A stretch of 15,348 bases of DNA, taken from assembly GCA_020059425.1 (NCBI GenBank), contig JAGVCD010000185.1, forward strand, positions 1 through 15,348, given 5' to 3'. The stretch comes from Chamaesiphon sp. Its GTDB lineage: Bacteria > Cyanobacteriota > Cyanobacteriia > Cyanobacteriales > Chamaesiphonaceae. The notes beneath the pieces were generated by a model, which was not told the origin of the DNA, made no database searches, and worked only from the letters and a program-made list of their open reading frames with translations. Shown piece by piece: positions 7,380 to 15,320 of this stretch. Position 1 is the first letter of the stretch. Every line of letters starts with the position of its first letter. The translations under genes were made by a program, and so were the position numbers.

Positions 7380-7781
7380 CTACCAAACGTAGCAAAGAAC
7401 TTCGCCGCCTAAACCCTGTTTCCGAGCTTCCCGATCAGTCATGATACCGCTGGAAGTGGAAATAATTGCAATCCCAATACCACCCAAGACCTTAGGTAGA
7501 TCCTTGTGATTGGAATAAACGCGCAGACCCGGCTTACTCACCCGCTTCATAGCAGTGATAATCGGCTGGCGATTTTTATTTTTGTACTTGAGAACTAGCA
7601 CCAAATGCTTATTGATTCCCTCGCCTTCTTCGGTGACTTCTGCAATATAGCCTTCGCTCTGGAGAACTTTAGCAATACTACGGGTCATCTTAGTGGCTGG
7701 GATGTCCGTGGTCTGGTGCTTGACAATGCTCGAATTGCGAATCCGAGTCAGCATGTCTGAAATAGTGTCGTGTGCCGCCAT
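7380..7781 (-). CDS. rpsH: 30S ribosomal protein S8
   Basis: S8 is a primary 16S rRNA-binding protein of the small-subunit body; in E. coli it also represses the spc operon by binding its mRNA. The 133-residue product has [13 protein letters not shown] (residues 5-17), a central basic region and the C-terminal hallmark [20 protein letters not shown]. It follows rplE by 28 nt. The S14 gene (rpsN), found between rplE and rpsH in many bacteria, is absent, a normal cyanobacterial trait. Confidence 0.98.
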   Translation of the reverse strand: MAAHDTISDMLTRIRNSSIVKHQTTDIPATKMTRSIAKVLQSEGYIAEVTEEGEGINKHLVLVLKYKNKNRQPIITAMKRVSKPGLRVYSNHKDLPKVLGGIGIAIISTSSGIMTDREARKQGLGGEVLCYVW

Positions 7782-7809
7782 GTGTCAGTTTTTAGTTGTT
7801 AGTGGCTAC

Positions 7810-8355
7810 TTATTGGTCACGGAAAGGCATACCCATTGCTTTAAGCAATGCGCGACCTTCCTCGTCGTTGTTGGCTGAGGTAATGATCGAGATGTCCATC
7901 CCCCGAATTTGATCGACTTGATCATATTCAATTTCTGGGAAAATCAGCTGTTCGCGAATCCCGACGCTGTAGTTGCCGCGTCCGTCAAAGCTTTTAGGGC
8001 TAATGCCCCGGAAATCCCGAATGCGCGGTAGAGATAAGTTAATAAATCTATCTAAGAACGCATACATCCGCTCACCGCGTAATGTCACCATTACGCCCAC
8101 GGGCATTCCTTCGCGCACTTTAAAACCAGCGATCGCCTTCTTCGCTCTAGTAATTACCGGTTTTTGACCAGTAATTTTGGCGATTTCAGCGACGGAAGAT
8201 TCTAAAGCTTTAGCATTGGTGGCAGCTTCACCCAAACCTCGGTTTAGAGTGATTTTAGTCACCCGAGGAACTTGGTGAATATTGCTGTAACCAAATTGCT
8301 CTTTAAGTTTGGGAACGATTTGTTCTTGGTATTTAATCTTGAAATTTTGTGCCAT
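7810..8355 (-). CDS. rplE: 50S ribosomal protein L5
   Basis: L5 carries 5S rRNA into the central protuberance and touches the P-site tRNA. The 181-residue product has [20 protein letters not shown] (residues 25-44), the [20 protein letters not shown] block with the following [14 protein letters not shown], and the C-terminal [20 protein letters not shown]. The ATG at 8355 fits the family start. A 75-nt gap separates it from rplX and holds a 6-bp hairpin ending 8 nt before the start codon; no clear ribosome binding site is seen. Confidence 0.98.
   Translation of the reverse strand: MAQNFKIKYQEQIVPKLKEQFGYSNIHQVPRVTKITLNRGLGEAATNAKALESSVAEIAKITGQKPVITRAKKAIAGFKVREGMPVGVMVTLRGERMYAFLDRFINLSLPRIRDFRGISPKSFDGRGNYSVGIREQLIFPEIEYDQVDQIRGMDISIITSANNDEEGRALLKAMGMPFRDQ
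8129..8136. repeat. HIP1 octamer GCGATCGC
   Basis: Second perfect copy of the cyanobacterial highly iterated palindrome, inside rplE. Confidence 0.8.
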
Positions 8356-8363
8356 GGGTCGAA

Positions 8364-8383
8364 GTTCTGGGCTTGGTCAGAAC
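8364..8383 (-). repeat. Hairpin upstream of rplE
   Basis: On the minus strand GTTCTG and CAGAAC form a perfect 6-bp stem with an 8-nt loop, ending 8 nt before the rplE ATG. It could affect ribosome access to rplE, a location where spc operons are autoregulated in E. coli, but sequence similarity to an S8 site was not established. Confidence 0.35.
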
Positions 8384-8430
8384 CAATAGGGTTATTCAAA
8401 TAGGAAGTTGTATGAAATTGAAATTATTGG

Positions 8431-8775
8431 CTAGTCAATGATTTCGCCAGTTTTTTTCAGCATTCGCACCTTCTTGCCATCAGCAGTCACTGTGTAACAA
8501 ATCCGGCTCGCAACTTTCTCTTTGTTAGAGTAGAGCATTACCTTAGAGCTGTGAATGGGAGCCTCGCTGGCATCAATGCGGCCAGTTTCGCCCTCTTGAG
8601 TGGGCTTAATATGCTTGGTGCGAATATTTACGCCCTTAACAATCACCTGGCTTTTTTCAGGAATGGTTCTTACCACTTCACTGACTTGGCCCTTTTGTTT
8701 GCCGGATATGACTTGCACAGTGTCACCGCTTTTTACATGCATCCGATGTAACACTTTGGGTTTTTGCTTTTTCAT
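8431..8775 (-). CDS. rplX: 50S ribosomal protein L24
   Basis: L24 initiates large-subunit assembly by binding the 5' end of 23S rRNA. The 114-residue product contains the KOW motif region [20 protein letters not shown] (residues 16-35) and the downstream [15 protein letters not shown]. Its ATG overlaps the rplN stop by one base (TAATG), and GAGGT in the rplN end serves as ribosome binding site, so translational coupling is likely. Confidence 0.98.
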   Translation of the reverse strand: MKKQKPKVLHRMHVKSGDTVQVISGKQKGQVSEVVRTIPEKSQVIVKGVNIRTKHIKPTQEGETGRIDASEAPIHSSKVMLYSNKEKVASRICYTVTADGKKVRMLKKTGEIID

Positions 8776-9143
8776 TACAATACCTCTGGTGCCAGGGAAA
8801 CAATTTTAGTGAAACTTTTATCTCGTAATTCTCTGGCTACTGGGCCAAATACACGGGTGCCTCGGGGGTTGCCGTCAGCATTAATTAGAACAGCAGCATT
8901 ATCGTCAAAACGAATACTCATGCCACTATCACGACGCATAGTATAACGAGTTCGCACAATTACAGCGCGTACTACATCAGACTTTTTCACTCCCATATTG
9001 GGAACAGCGTCTTTTACAACAGCAACAATTTGGTCGCCCACCCCACCATAACGGCGGTTACCGGCACCGAGAACGCGAATACATAATAGTTTCCGCGCGC
9101 CGCTGTTGTCTGCAACGTTTAAATAACTTTCTTGTTGAATCAT
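8775..9143 (-). CDS. rplN: 50S ribosomal protein L14
   Basis: L14 lies at the subunit interface and forms bridges with 16S rRNA. The 122-residue product starts [20 protein letters not shown] and continues with [19 protein letters not shown] and [13 protein letters not shown], covering the complete five-stranded barrel of the family. The length matches the usual 122 residues. It is 33 nt downstream of rpsQ and overlaps rplX by one base. Confidence 0.99.
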   Translation of the reverse strand: MIQQESYLNVADNSGARKLLCIRVLGAGNRRYGGVGDQIVAVVKDAVPNMGVKKSDVVRAVIVRTRYTMRRDSGMSIRFDDNAAVLINADGNPRGTRVFGPVARELRDKSFTKIVSLAPEVL

Positions 9144-9176
9144 GGTGACTTTAGAGGGTATTTACCCAACTTTAAA

Positions 9177-9422
9177 CTAGCTACGTTGGCCGAAGATTTC
9201 GGCTACTTGCCAGCGCTTTGTACGACTGAGGGGACGAGTTTCTTGAATTCGTACCCGATCGCCTGGTTTGCACTGGTTCTCTTCGTCGTGGGCTTTGTAT
9301 TTTTTGGTGCGAACGACTACTTTGCCATATTTGGAGTGAGCAGAGCGGTTTTCCACTGCTACTACTACTGTTTTTTGCATTTTGTCGCTGACGACCAATC
9401 CCACTAGTTCTTTAACAGCCAT
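9177..9422 (-). CDS. rpsQ: 30S ribosomal protein S17
   Basis: S17 is an OB-fold primary rRNA-binding protein at the base of the small subunit. The 81-residue product has [17 protein letters not shown] (residues 8-24), [19 protein letters not shown] and the [19 protein letters not shown] signature. The ATG is preceded by AGGA with a 6-nt spacer. It lies 8 nt after rpmC. Confidence 0.98.
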   Translation of the reverse strand: MAVKELVGLVVSDKMQKTVVVAVENRSAHSKYGKVVVRTKKYKAHDEENQCKPGDRVRIQETRPLSRTKRWQVAEIFGQRS

Positions 9423-9430
9423 ATTTTTTC

Positions 9431-9652
9431 CTATTTAGCTTGAACAGGTGATTGAGCAGATTGACGCTCGCTTTCCACTGTCATCAGTTGTGCCAGTTTG
9501 TGACGAGCATGTTTGAACTGGTGAGTTTTCTCCAAGCGGTTGGTCGCTTGCTGCAAGCGCAACTCAAACAATTCTCGCTTGACAGCTACAATACCATCGG
9601 CCACCTGTTGGTCATTAAGCGCCCGAATATCAGACATTTTGGACAGAGCCAT
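9431..9652 (-). CDS. rpmC: 50S ribosomal protein L29
   Basis: L29 is a small helical-hairpin protein beside the peptide exit tunnel and part of the docking surface for nascent-chain factors. The 73-residue product has two helices, with [20 protein letters not shown] as the family core (residues 25-44). Its ATG overlaps the rplP stop by one base (TAATG), with GAGGA just upstream inside rplP, so translation is coupled to L16. Confidence 0.97.
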   Translation of the reverse strand: MALSKMSDIRALNDQQVADGIVAVKRELFELRLQQATNRLEKTHQFKHARHKLAQLMTVESERQSAQSPVQAK

Positions 9653-10080
9653 TAGCTTTCCTCCTCGGCATAGACCTGCTTGGCGACGAATTTCGTTTTG
9701 ATTGGTAGTTTATGGGAGGCCAAACGGAAGGCTTCCTTCGCGATCGGCTCGGCTACACCACCAATTTCAAACAACATCCGACCAGGCTTAACTACCGCTA
9801 CCCAAAATTCAGGGGAGCCTTTACCAGAACCCATCCGGGTTTCAGCGGGGCGCATGGTGACTGGTTTATCGGGGAAAATCCGAATCCAGACTTTACCACC
9901 CCGTTTCATGTAGCGATTGACTGCTCGGCGGCAAGATTCAATCTGGCGGGAAGTGATCCAAGAAGGCTCGATCGCTTGCAGGCCAAATTCACCGAAATTG
10001 ATGTTACAACCGCGTGTTGCTAAACCGCGCATTCTACCGCGCTGTTGTTTACGGAATTTTGTTCTTCTAGGACTTAACAT
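9652..10080 (-). CDS. rplP: 50S ribosomal protein L16
   Basis: L16 organises the A-site region of the large subunit near 5S rRNA. The 142-residue product begins [20 protein letters not shown] and keeps [20 protein letters not shown], the conserved loop [17 protein letters not shown] that approaches the peptidyl-transferase centre, and [15 protein letters not shown] near the end. Length is typical. It is 30 nt from rpsC; no strong ribosome binding site is seen. Confidence 0.99.
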   Translation of the reverse strand: MLSPRRTKFRKQQRGRMRGLATRGCNINFGEFGLQAIEPSWITSRQIESCRRAVNRYMKRGGKVWIRIFPDKPVTMRPAETRMGSGKGSPEFWVAVVKPGRMLFEIGGVAEPIAKEAFRLASHKLPIKTKFVAKQVYAEEES

Positions 10081-10110
10081 GGGCTTGATAAGATAAATGA
10101 ATGTGAGGCT

Positions 10111-10845
10111 TTAGCCCTCGTCCGATCGATCTTCAAACTGTCTTCGCCGACCGGGCTGCCGCCGTTTAGGCTGAGCATTGGCTGGGACAGCTTCGTTTTC
10201 TTGACCAGGGATAATCTCACCCTTGAATACCCATACTTTGATCCCCAAAATACCGTAGGTAGTAGAGGCGGTCTTGTAAGAGTAATCGATGTCAGCACGC
10301 AGTGTGTGCAAAGGAACTCGACCTTCGCGAGTCCATTCGGTACGGGCAATTTCGGCACCGTTCAAACGACCGCTGACTTGCAGCTTAATTCCTTGAACTT
10401 CGGCTCTTTGCGCCCGTTGAATAGCCTGTCTGACCACTCGTCGGAAAGAAACCCGTCGTTCTAGTTGCTGACCAATAAACTCAGCGATGAGAGCTGCTTC
10501 GGCATCAACGCGCGTAATTTCTATTACATTAATCCGAATCTGGCGGTTGCCACCCAAAGCATTTTGTAAGCCTTGACGGAGGGTATCAATGCCCGCACCA
10601 CCACGACCTACAACTACTCCAGGACGAGCAGTGTTGATTTCAACTTCGATTTGATCGGCTTTACGCTCGATCCGAACCTTGGAAATACCAGCAGTACTGA
10701 GAACATTATCTTTCTCAATAAACTGACGAATTTTGTAATCTTCTTGGAGTAGGGCTGGGTAGCGCCGACCTTCAGCAAACCAACGAGCGCGGTGCTCCTG
10801 GGTAATGCCAAGGCGAAAACCAATTGGATGAATCTTCTGTCCCAT
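10111..10845 (-). CDS. rpsC: 30S ribosomal protein S3
   Basis: S3 lines the mRNA entry tunnel in the head of the small subunit and contributes to mRNA unwinding. The 244-residue product starts [20 protein letters not shown], carries a KH domain with the glycine-rich loop [16 protein letters not shown] (about residues 77-92), and the C-terminal domain [21 protein letters not shown] basic tail ([16 protein letters not shown]) ends the protein. It follows rplV by 32 nt. Confidence 0.99.
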   Translation of the reverse strand: MGQKIHPIGFRLGITQEHRARWFAEGRRYPALLQEDYKIRQFIEKDNVLSTAGISKVRIERKADQIEVEINTARPGVVVGRGGAGIDTLRQGLQNALGGNRQIRINVIEITRVDAEAALIAEFIGQQLERRVSFRRVVRQAIQRAQRAEVQGIKLQVSGRLNGAEIARTEWTREGRVPLHTLRADIDYSYKTASTTYGILGIKVWVFKGEIIPGQENEAVPANAQPKRRQPGRRRQFEDRSDEG

Positions 10846-10877
10846 ACTGTGTTGTTGCTACTACTAATGGTAATGAT

Positions 10878-11237
10878 CTAGTCTTCAGTTGCTTCCGATA
10901 CTGCTATCGTAATGTGGCAACTAGGCTTGCGAATAGCAAAGGCACGGCCTTGCGCTCTGGGGCGAAACCGCTTCAATACTGGTCCTTGATCGGCGTAAGC
11001 GCTAGATACCACTAGCTTTGCTGGGTTGAGACCGGCATTATGCTCGGCATTGGCCACTGCCGAACGCAATACTTTGATGATTTCTTCACAAGCTTTGTAG
11101 GGCATGAATTCTAGAATAATCAGAGCTTCCCGGTAGGAACGTCCCCGAATCTGATCCAGCACCCGACGCACCTTGTAAGGAGACATCCGAATGTACTTCG
11201 CGATCGCTTTAATTTCTGTCTTATTATCTACTGCCAT
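10878..11237 (-). CDS. rplV: 50S ribosomal protein L22
   Basis: L22 lines the peptide exit tunnel through its long beta-hairpin, a site of macrolide-resistance mutations in other bacteria. The 119-residue product has [20 protein letters not shown] (residues 13-32), [19 protein letters not shown] and the hairpin [24 protein letters not shown] lies 7 nt before the ATG. It is 30 nt downstream of rpsS. Confidence 0.99.
   Translation of the reverse strand: MAVDNKTEIKAIAKYIRMSPYKVRRVLDQIRGRSYREALIILEFMPYKACEEIIKVLRSAVANAEHNAGLNPAKLVVSSAYADQGPVLKRFRPRAQGRAFAIRKPSCHITIAVSEATED
11200..11207. repeat. HIP1 octamer GCGATCGC
   Basis: Third perfect copy of the cyanobacterial highly iterated palindrome, inside rplV. 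Confidence 0.8.
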
Positions 11238-11267
11238 ATTTATTTCCTGTGCAATCAGCTGGGCTTT

Positions 11268-11546
11268 TTATCTACCTGCTTTTTTGTCGCCCTTAGCATG
11301 AGAGCGGTAAGTACGAGTGGGTGCAAATTCACCGAGCTTGTGACCTACCATTTGGTCGGAAACAAATACGGGGACATGTTGTCTGCCATTGTGAACAGCG
11401 ATCGTGTGGCCAACCATTTGAGGCAAGATGGTGGAAGCACGCGACCAGGTTTTGATCACTTCTTTTTTGCCGCTGGCATTCATCTTTTCGACCTTGGTCA
11501 TGAGATGATCGGCGACGAACGGACCTTTTTTGAGAGAACGACCCAT
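11268..11546 (-). CDS. rpsS: 30S ribosomal protein S19
   Basis: S19 sits in the head of the small subunit and takes part in an intersubunit bridge with S13. The 92-residue product starts with the invariant [20 protein letters not shown] and ends [21 protein letters not shown] place the start at 11546. The frame stays open upstream to 11612, but those 22 extra codons ([16 protein letters not shown]...) run through the intercistronic hairpin and match nothing in the family. No strong ribosome binding site precedes either candidate. Confidence 0.97.
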   Translation of the reverse strand: MGRSLKKGPFVADHLMTKVEKMNASGKKEVIKTWSRASTILPQMVGHTIAVHNGRQHVPVFVSDQMVGHKLGEFAPTRTYRSHAKGDKKAGR

Positions 11547-11585
11547 ATTGGTTGTTGAAATAAACGACTTTGATTGAAAACAAGG

Positions 11586-11617
11586 AAATTTTGGCGCACT
11601 AAACACCGCCAAAATTT
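11586..11617 (-). repeat. 11-bp perfect hairpin between rplB and rpsS
   Basis: On the minus strand AAATTTTGGCG and CGCCAAAATTT form a perfect 11-bp stem with a 10-nt loop, starting 7 nt after the rplB stop. The following sequence (CCTTGTTTTC) is only mildly T-rich. It could be a partial attenuator, an RNA-processing site or an mRNA stabiliser separating the L3-L4-L23-L2 part from the rest. Confidence 0.6.
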
Positions 11618-11624
11618 GTCAAAT

Positions 11625-12491
11625 CTAGTTCTGACGACCGCCTTTACCACGTTTGGAAGACTTGCGTCGCCGTCTCACGATGAACTTAGTACTAGCCTTG
11701 TTCTTCTGCCGGGTTTTGTAACCCAAAGTAGGTTTACCCCAAGGAGTAACAGGGCCGCTGCGTCCGATCGGTGCCCGACCTTCACCACCACCATGGGGGT
11801 GATCGCAAGGGTTCATGACACTACCACGCACCTTCGGTCTCCGGCCTTTCCAGCGGTTCCGACCGGCTTTACCAGCACTGAGGTTGCGGGCTTCTAAGTT
11901 ACCAACTTGACCAATGGTGGCGTAGCACTCTTTGCGCAGCATCCGGACTTCTCCAGAAGGCATCTTTAGAGTGACATAATCGCCATCTTTAGCCACTATT
12001 TGCGCACCAGCACCAGCTGACCGGGCAATTTGAGCACCTTTGCCAGCAGTCATCTCAATGCTGTGGACGGTAGTACCCAAAGGAATATTAGTCAGAGGCA
12101 GCGCATTACCAATCTCGAAAGGAGCTTCCGGAGAAGTGATGATTTCGGTGCCGACTTCTAAACCTACAGGATGTAGGATGTAACGTTTTTCACCATCACG
12201 ATAAAAAACCAAGGCAATCCGAGCATTACGGTTGGGATCGTATTCGATCGAAGCCACCCGTGCTGGGATATTTAGTTTGTCTTGACGACGAAAGTCAATA
12301 ATCCGATAGAGACGTTTATGACCGCCACCCCGTCTACGACTGGTAATTACACCGCGATTATTGCGCCCTTTAGCGCGGTGTTTATAGACGGTTAATGATT
12401 TTTCCGGCTTACTCGCGGTAATCTCAGCAAAATCCGAGATTACAGTTTCGCGTGTACTGGGCGTATATGGCCGATAAGAACGGGTACCCAT
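11625..12491 (-). CDS. rplB: 50S ribosomal protein L2
   Basis: L2 is required for subunit association and lies next to the peptidyl-transferase centre. The 288-residue product has an OB-fold N-terminal RNA-binding domain ([20 protein letters not shown], residues 42-61), the SH3-like C-terminal domain, and the conserved loop [19 protein letters not shown] with His231 and His233 that points toward the active centre. The basic C-terminus ([17 protein letters not shown]) is intact. It follows rplW by 42 nt and has only a weak ribosome binding site. Confidence 0.99.
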   Translation of the reverse strand: MGTRSYRPYTPSTRETVISDFAEITASKPEKSLTVYKHRAKGRNNRGVITSRRRGGGHKRLYRIIDFRRQDKLNIPARVASIEYDPNRNARIALVFYRDGEKRYILHPVGLEVGTEIITSPEAPFEIGNALPLTNIPLGTTVHSIEMTAGKGAQIARSAGAGAQIVAKDGDYVTLKMPSGEVRMLRKECYATIGQVGNLEARNLSAGKAGRNRWKGRRPKVRGSVMNPCDHPHGGGEGRAPIGRSGPVTPWGKPTLGYKTRQKNKASTKFIVRRRRKSSKRGKGGRQN

Positions 12492-12533
12492 AGGTTTAAC
12501 TCAAATACAAATAATGGGGATAGATAACAGATC

Positions 12534-12857
12534 CTAAGCTTCAGGGAAGAGTGGGATGGATTGACCTTCAGCTACAGTAACGATTGCTCTTTTGTAGAGA
12601 GGCTTGTAGCCAGCAAAACGGCCAACCCGCTTTTTCTTCCGTGGTGGGTTGTAGGTATCGACCCGCACTACCTTGACATTAAAAACTACTTCGATCGCAG
12701 CTTTAATATCAGTTTTGGTGGCCTTGGGGACTACGTCAAAGACGAACTTATTTTGTTCCATCTGGCGCGTAGCTTTTTCGGTAATTACCGGACGCTGCAA
12801 AATGTCAGGCAGGTCACGGACGTTAATTCTAGTTGGCCCGGGGGATCTAGTCGTCAC
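12534..12857 (-). CDS. rplW: 50S ribosomal protein L23 (GTG start)
   Basis: L23 lies at the tunnel exit and is the ribosomal docking site for trigger factor and SRP. The 107-residue product has [20 protein letters not shown] (residues 22-41), [20 protein letters not shown] and the loop [20 protein letters not shown]. The start is GTG at 12857, overlapping the end of rplD by 11 nt; it is fixed by a full AGGAGG (12869-12864) with a 6-nt spacer, and the next Met is at residue 32, inside the fold. The N-terminal stretch [11 protein letters not shown] is a short, variable extension. Confidence 0.96.
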   Translation of the reverse strand: MTTRSPGPTRINVRDLPDILQRPVITEKATRQMEQNKFVFDVVPKATKTDIKAAIEVVFNVKVVRVDTYNPPRKKKRVGRFAGYKPLYKRAIVTVAEGQSIPLFPEA

Positions 12858-13488
12858 TGTAAACCTCCTGAATCTTGGTGAGTGCGCTCTTGGTGACTAC
12901 GATGTGGTCAGAATTTAAAATATCGAAGATATTCAAACCTACTGCTGAGATTAATTTGACAGTAGAAATGTTACGAGCCGAGAGAAAAACATTCTCTGAT
13001 TCATTAACATCAGCCACAATTAGCAGGGTCTTTTTACCAGCCTGGACACCCCAGCGGGTCAGGGCTGCGGTCAGCTCTTTGGTCTTTGGTTGAGCTAGTT
13101 GAGCATCAAAATCTTCAACTACTACCATTTCAGCAGCACGGCTTTGGAAAGCAGTACGCAGTGCTAACCGTCTTTCCTTGCGATTCATTTTGGTGCTGTA
13201 ATCTCTAGGCTTTGGCCCAAAGATGACACCACCACCCCGCCAGAGCGGGGAACGGATCGAACCAGCCCGAGCGCGGCCAGTACCTTTTTGTTTCCAAGGC
13301 TTGCGGCCACCACCTTTTACTTCGGCGCGGGTTTTAGCCGAAGCTGTTCCCTGGCGTTCGTTGTTGGCTTGGTGCACGAGGGCGCGGTGCACAATATGTG
13401 CAGCATTTTCTTCAGAGGCAACTCTCAGGTCAAGAGCAGCCGAACCAGCTTCGGCTCCTTGCCAGTTGCGGACAGTGCAATTAGTCAT
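12847..13488 (-). CDS. rplD: 50S ribosomal protein L4
   Basis: L4 has a globular surface domain and a long loop that lines the exit tunnel; in E. coli it also represses the S10 operon through its mRNA leader. The 213-residue product contains the extended loop with [20 protein letters not shown] and [19 protein letters not shown], and the C-terminal Rossmann-like part ([27 protein letters not shown]). AGGAG at the rplC stop, 10 nt before the ATG, is the ribosome binding site. It overlaps rplW by 11 nt. Confidence 0.98.
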   Translation of the reverse strand: MTNCTVRNWQGAEAGSAALDLRVASEENAAHIVHRALVHQANNERQGTASAKTRAEVKGGGRKPWKQKGTGRARAGSIRSPLWRGGGVIFGPKPRDYSTKMNRKERRLALRTAFQSRAAEMVVVEDFDAQLAQPKTKELTAALTRWGVQAGKKTLLIVADVNESENVFLSARNISTVKLISAVGLNIFDILNSDHIVVTKSALTKIQEVYSDD

Positions 13489-13501
13489 TTTCTATATACT
13501 C

Positions 13502-14140
13502 CTACTTGCCTACTCTAACTTCAGGGATGATCCGCAGCAGAGTACCAGGCTTCCCAGGCACAGATCCAGCAATCAAAATCAGGTTGCTTTCTGCATCTAC
13601 TTTAATCACTGACAGTTTTTTAACAGTGATGCGCTTGCCACCCAGCCGACCGGCCATCTTCTTGCCCGGATATACCCGGCCAGGAGTGGTACCCGCACCA
13701 GTCGAACCAGGTTCGCGGTGATTTTTGGAACCGTGAGTCATGGGGCCACGAGCGAAGTTGTGACGCTTTTGCCAACCAGCAAAACCGCGCCCAATACTGT
13801 CACCGCTGACATCTACTAGTTGTCCAACTGCAAACAAATCGGATTTGATTTCTTGACCGATTGTCCATTCTCCAGCAGCGTCTACCAAAAACTCTTGGAG
13901 ATGGCGCAGGGGTTTGGCCTCAGCTTTCTTTAAGTGCCCTAGTTCGGGTCTGCTGAGAGCTTTTTCTTTAACTTCGTAATAGCCAAGCTGCACGGACTCA
14001 TAACCGTCAGTTTGCTTGGTCTTGATTTGCGTGACTGTACATGGTCCAGCTTGGACAACAGTAACGGGGATTGCTCGCCCGGTTTCCTTGTCAAAAACTT
14101 GAGTCATGCCAACCTTGGTGCCAAGTATGCCGATCGACAT
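13502..14140 (-). CDS. rplC: 50S ribosomal protein L3
   Basis: L3 is an early assembly protein whose extension reaches the peptidyl-transferase centre. The 212-residue product begins [20 protein letters not shown] and has the loop [20 protein letters not shown]. At the position where gamma-proteobacterial L3 has the methylated Gln150, this protein has Thr, so it is not expected to be a substrate of that modification. The C-terminus ([19 protein letters not shown]) is complete. It is the first ribosomal gene; S10 (rpsJ), which normally precedes it in other phyla, is absent as in other cyanobacteria. AAGGA about 11 nt upstream of the ATG is a likely ribosome binding site. Confidence 0.99.
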   Translation of the reverse strand: MSIGILGTKVGMTQVFDKETGRAIPVTVVQAGPCTVTQIKTKQTDGYESVQLGYYEVKEKALSRPELGHLKKAEAKPLRHLQEFLVDAAGEWTIGQEIKSDLFAVGQLVDVSGDSIGRGFAGWQKRHNFARGPMTHGSKNHREPGSTGAGTTPGRVYPGKKMAGRLGGKRITVKKLSVIKVDAESNLILIAGSVPGKPGTLLRIIPEVRVGK

Positions 14141-14514
14141 AGTTGAGGTCTTCCTTTTCTATTGAGACACTACATTTCGATGAACTTCCACCGGCTGGCG
14201 CGTTCATTGTGGGATTATTCCTGCTGTACTGAGTTCGTGAAATCGCTGCACCGATGGAGTTATTCCGGGAGAGCTGTTACCAAAAATCTATGCTGAGAAA
14301 GCGAGTACCGACAGAGTTGTATATTTTTGTTAGGACTGGAGCAGCTTTCACCGATCAGTATCCACCCAAAACAACTTTGCTTGCTGCAATGATCTTACGA
14401 TCAAGGAGCGAAGTTTTGACCACAGCCTATAATAATAGCTTAGGGTGACCAGCTTGTCTATAAAAAAATTAATGTTGTTGGTTCTAATTAAGAATTCAGA
14501 GTAATTAATTGCAG
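14141..14514 (-). other. 374-bp intergenic region with rplC promoter and long leader
   Basis: No convincing gene lies here. It holds the promoter at 14432-14460 and, downstream, a leader of about 285 nt before rplC. In the leader I see a small TGATC / GATCA hairpin with a GTAA tetraloop near the 5' end (14403-14390), and ATGAAC / GTTCAT enclosing a CCA / TGG inner pair at 14207-14180, close to rplC. A 38-codon frame starting at the ATG at 14207 overlaps the rplC start. After the upstream gene's stop only weak all-AT pairing is seen, not a clear terminator. Confidence 0.6.
14432..14460 (-). promoter_or_regulatory. Promoter of the ribosomal supercluster (upstream of rplC)
   Basis: On the minus strand TAGACA (14460-14455, 5 of 6 matches) is followed after 17 bp by TATTAT (14437-14432, 5 of 6). 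A run AATTTTTTTA sits directly upstream of the -35 and resembles an UP element, which would suit the high expression expected and the UP-binding residues kept in RpoA. Transcription would begin near 14425. Confidence 0.65.
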
Positions 14515-15306
14515 CTAAGTAAGTTCATTGGCATCGTAGGCGATCGACACCCCCCACAAATGTCGCTTGAATTCGCGTAATTCTCCGCTGAGGGGAATCT
14601 GCCTTCCCCAGCTGTAACAGTCAAAGCAGGCTTTGTCGGCTAACCCAACATTGCCCAAAATAGACACCCAATGATTGGGGTAAGAAAAACAGGGCACCTT
14701 GTAATTCAACAAACCCTGATCAATTAAAGCCAGGGCAATGCCTCCTCGCTCGATCGATCTCTGAGCTTTCTCCAGAGCAGCAATCTCTCCCCCCCAAGGC
14801 GTGTAGTAATGCTGGACTTGTTCGTAACCCAATAAATTTTTGATCCAATGAGTTACATCCCAAGGTCCGGTAATCCCGGCCAAGTCGCGTAGCAAAGCTG
14901 GCGCTTGGGGATGTACTGGCACCAGCCAATTAGCCTGGTCGCGCAGGGTCGCCAGCACCAACCAGTCCACCGGAGCCATCCGCAGATCGCCGTGACTCCG
15001 CCGTAGGCGAGTACTAGCCACAATTGGTGTGCGGACTCCCCGAAAACTACCTTCTTCAAACAGCCCGCGACAAAGCTCCACATAACGATGGGGATGCTTG
15101 CGGATGAGCTCAAATAACACCACTGCTGGCCCGCAAAAGGGCTGTCCACCCTGCTTGACCTGTAAGGGATTATGCAACCGGGCAATCATCCCCGTCAAAA
15201 TTTCGGTTTTGTTTAGGTAACTCCAAACACTGGGTTTAGTGGATTGGATAAACTGCTCGATCGCCTGGCTGGCATTGGAGCTGATCGCTCGATCTAGATC
15301 CGCCAT
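14515..15306 (-). CDS. Unrecognised protein with papain-like cysteine hydrolase signature
   Basis: I do not recognise this 263-residue protein by name. It has no signal peptide or membrane segment that I can see. Residues 52-61 read QGGQPFCGPA: Gln52 and Cys58 have the same spacing as the oxyanion Gln and catalytic Cys of papain, followed by a helix (AVVLFELIRKHP). Near the C-terminus come SYPNHWVSILG (His212) and FDCYSWG (Asp229), the order Cys-His-Asp and strand pattern of papain-fold hydrolases. The middle (residues 93-180) is less clear. It starts at ATG 15306 with GGAG 10 nt upstream. It is on the same strand as rplC but separated by 374 bp with a promoter, so it is probably not part of the ribosomal operon. 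A peptidase, amidase, transglutaminase-like enzyme or effector-type toxin are all possible; this is inference from motifs only. Confidence 0.85.
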   Translation of the reverse strand: MADLDRAISSNASQAIEQFIQSTKPSVWSYLNKTEILTGMIARLHNPLQVKQGGQPFCGPAVVLFELIRKHPHRYVELCRGLFEEGSFRGVRTPIVASTRLRRSHGDLRMAPVDWLVLATLRDQANWLVPVHPQAPALLRDLAGITGPWDVTHWIKNLLGYEQVQHYYTPWGGEIAALEKAQRSIERGGIALALIDQGLLNYKVPCFSYPNHWVSILGNVGLADKACFDCYSWGRQIPLSGELREFKRHLWGVSIAYDANELT

Positions 15307-15316
15307 AGCTAGCTAA

Positions 15317-15320
15317 CTCC
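15317..15320 (-). promoter_or_regulatory. Ribosome binding site of the papain-like protein
   Basis: GGAG lies 10 nt before the ATG at 15306, within ACGGAG. It supports this start over later Met codons such as residue 40. The promoter must lie at or beyond the window edge; the 42 bp available are too short to show one. Confidence 0.5.

Noticed and set aside
11547..11612. Longer rpsS with 22 extra N-terminal residues
   Set aside because: The extra codons run through the intercistronic hairpin and resemble no S19; the invariant [10 protein letters not shown] begins at 11546.
12561..12881. 106-residue plus-strand frame over rplW
   Set aside because: Antisense to a conserved ribosomal gene, low-complexity-free but without any family resemblance; treated as a shadow.
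13223..13612. 129-residue plus-strand frame over rplD and rplC
   Set aside because: Antisense to two conserved genes; proline/arginine-rich composition is what the complement of these GC-rich codons gives.
14254..14448. 64-residue plus-strand open frame in the rplC leader region
   Set aside because: It runs antisense over the predicted promoter and leader, has no recognisable motif or good ribosome binding site, and its length is within chance for this composition.
14461..14514. Possible terminator after the papain-like gene
   Set aside because: The only pairing (TTAATTA with TAATTAG) is all A-T and G-T, and the run of seven T lies 13 nt further on, immediately upstream of the -35, where it fits better as an AT-rich upstream element.
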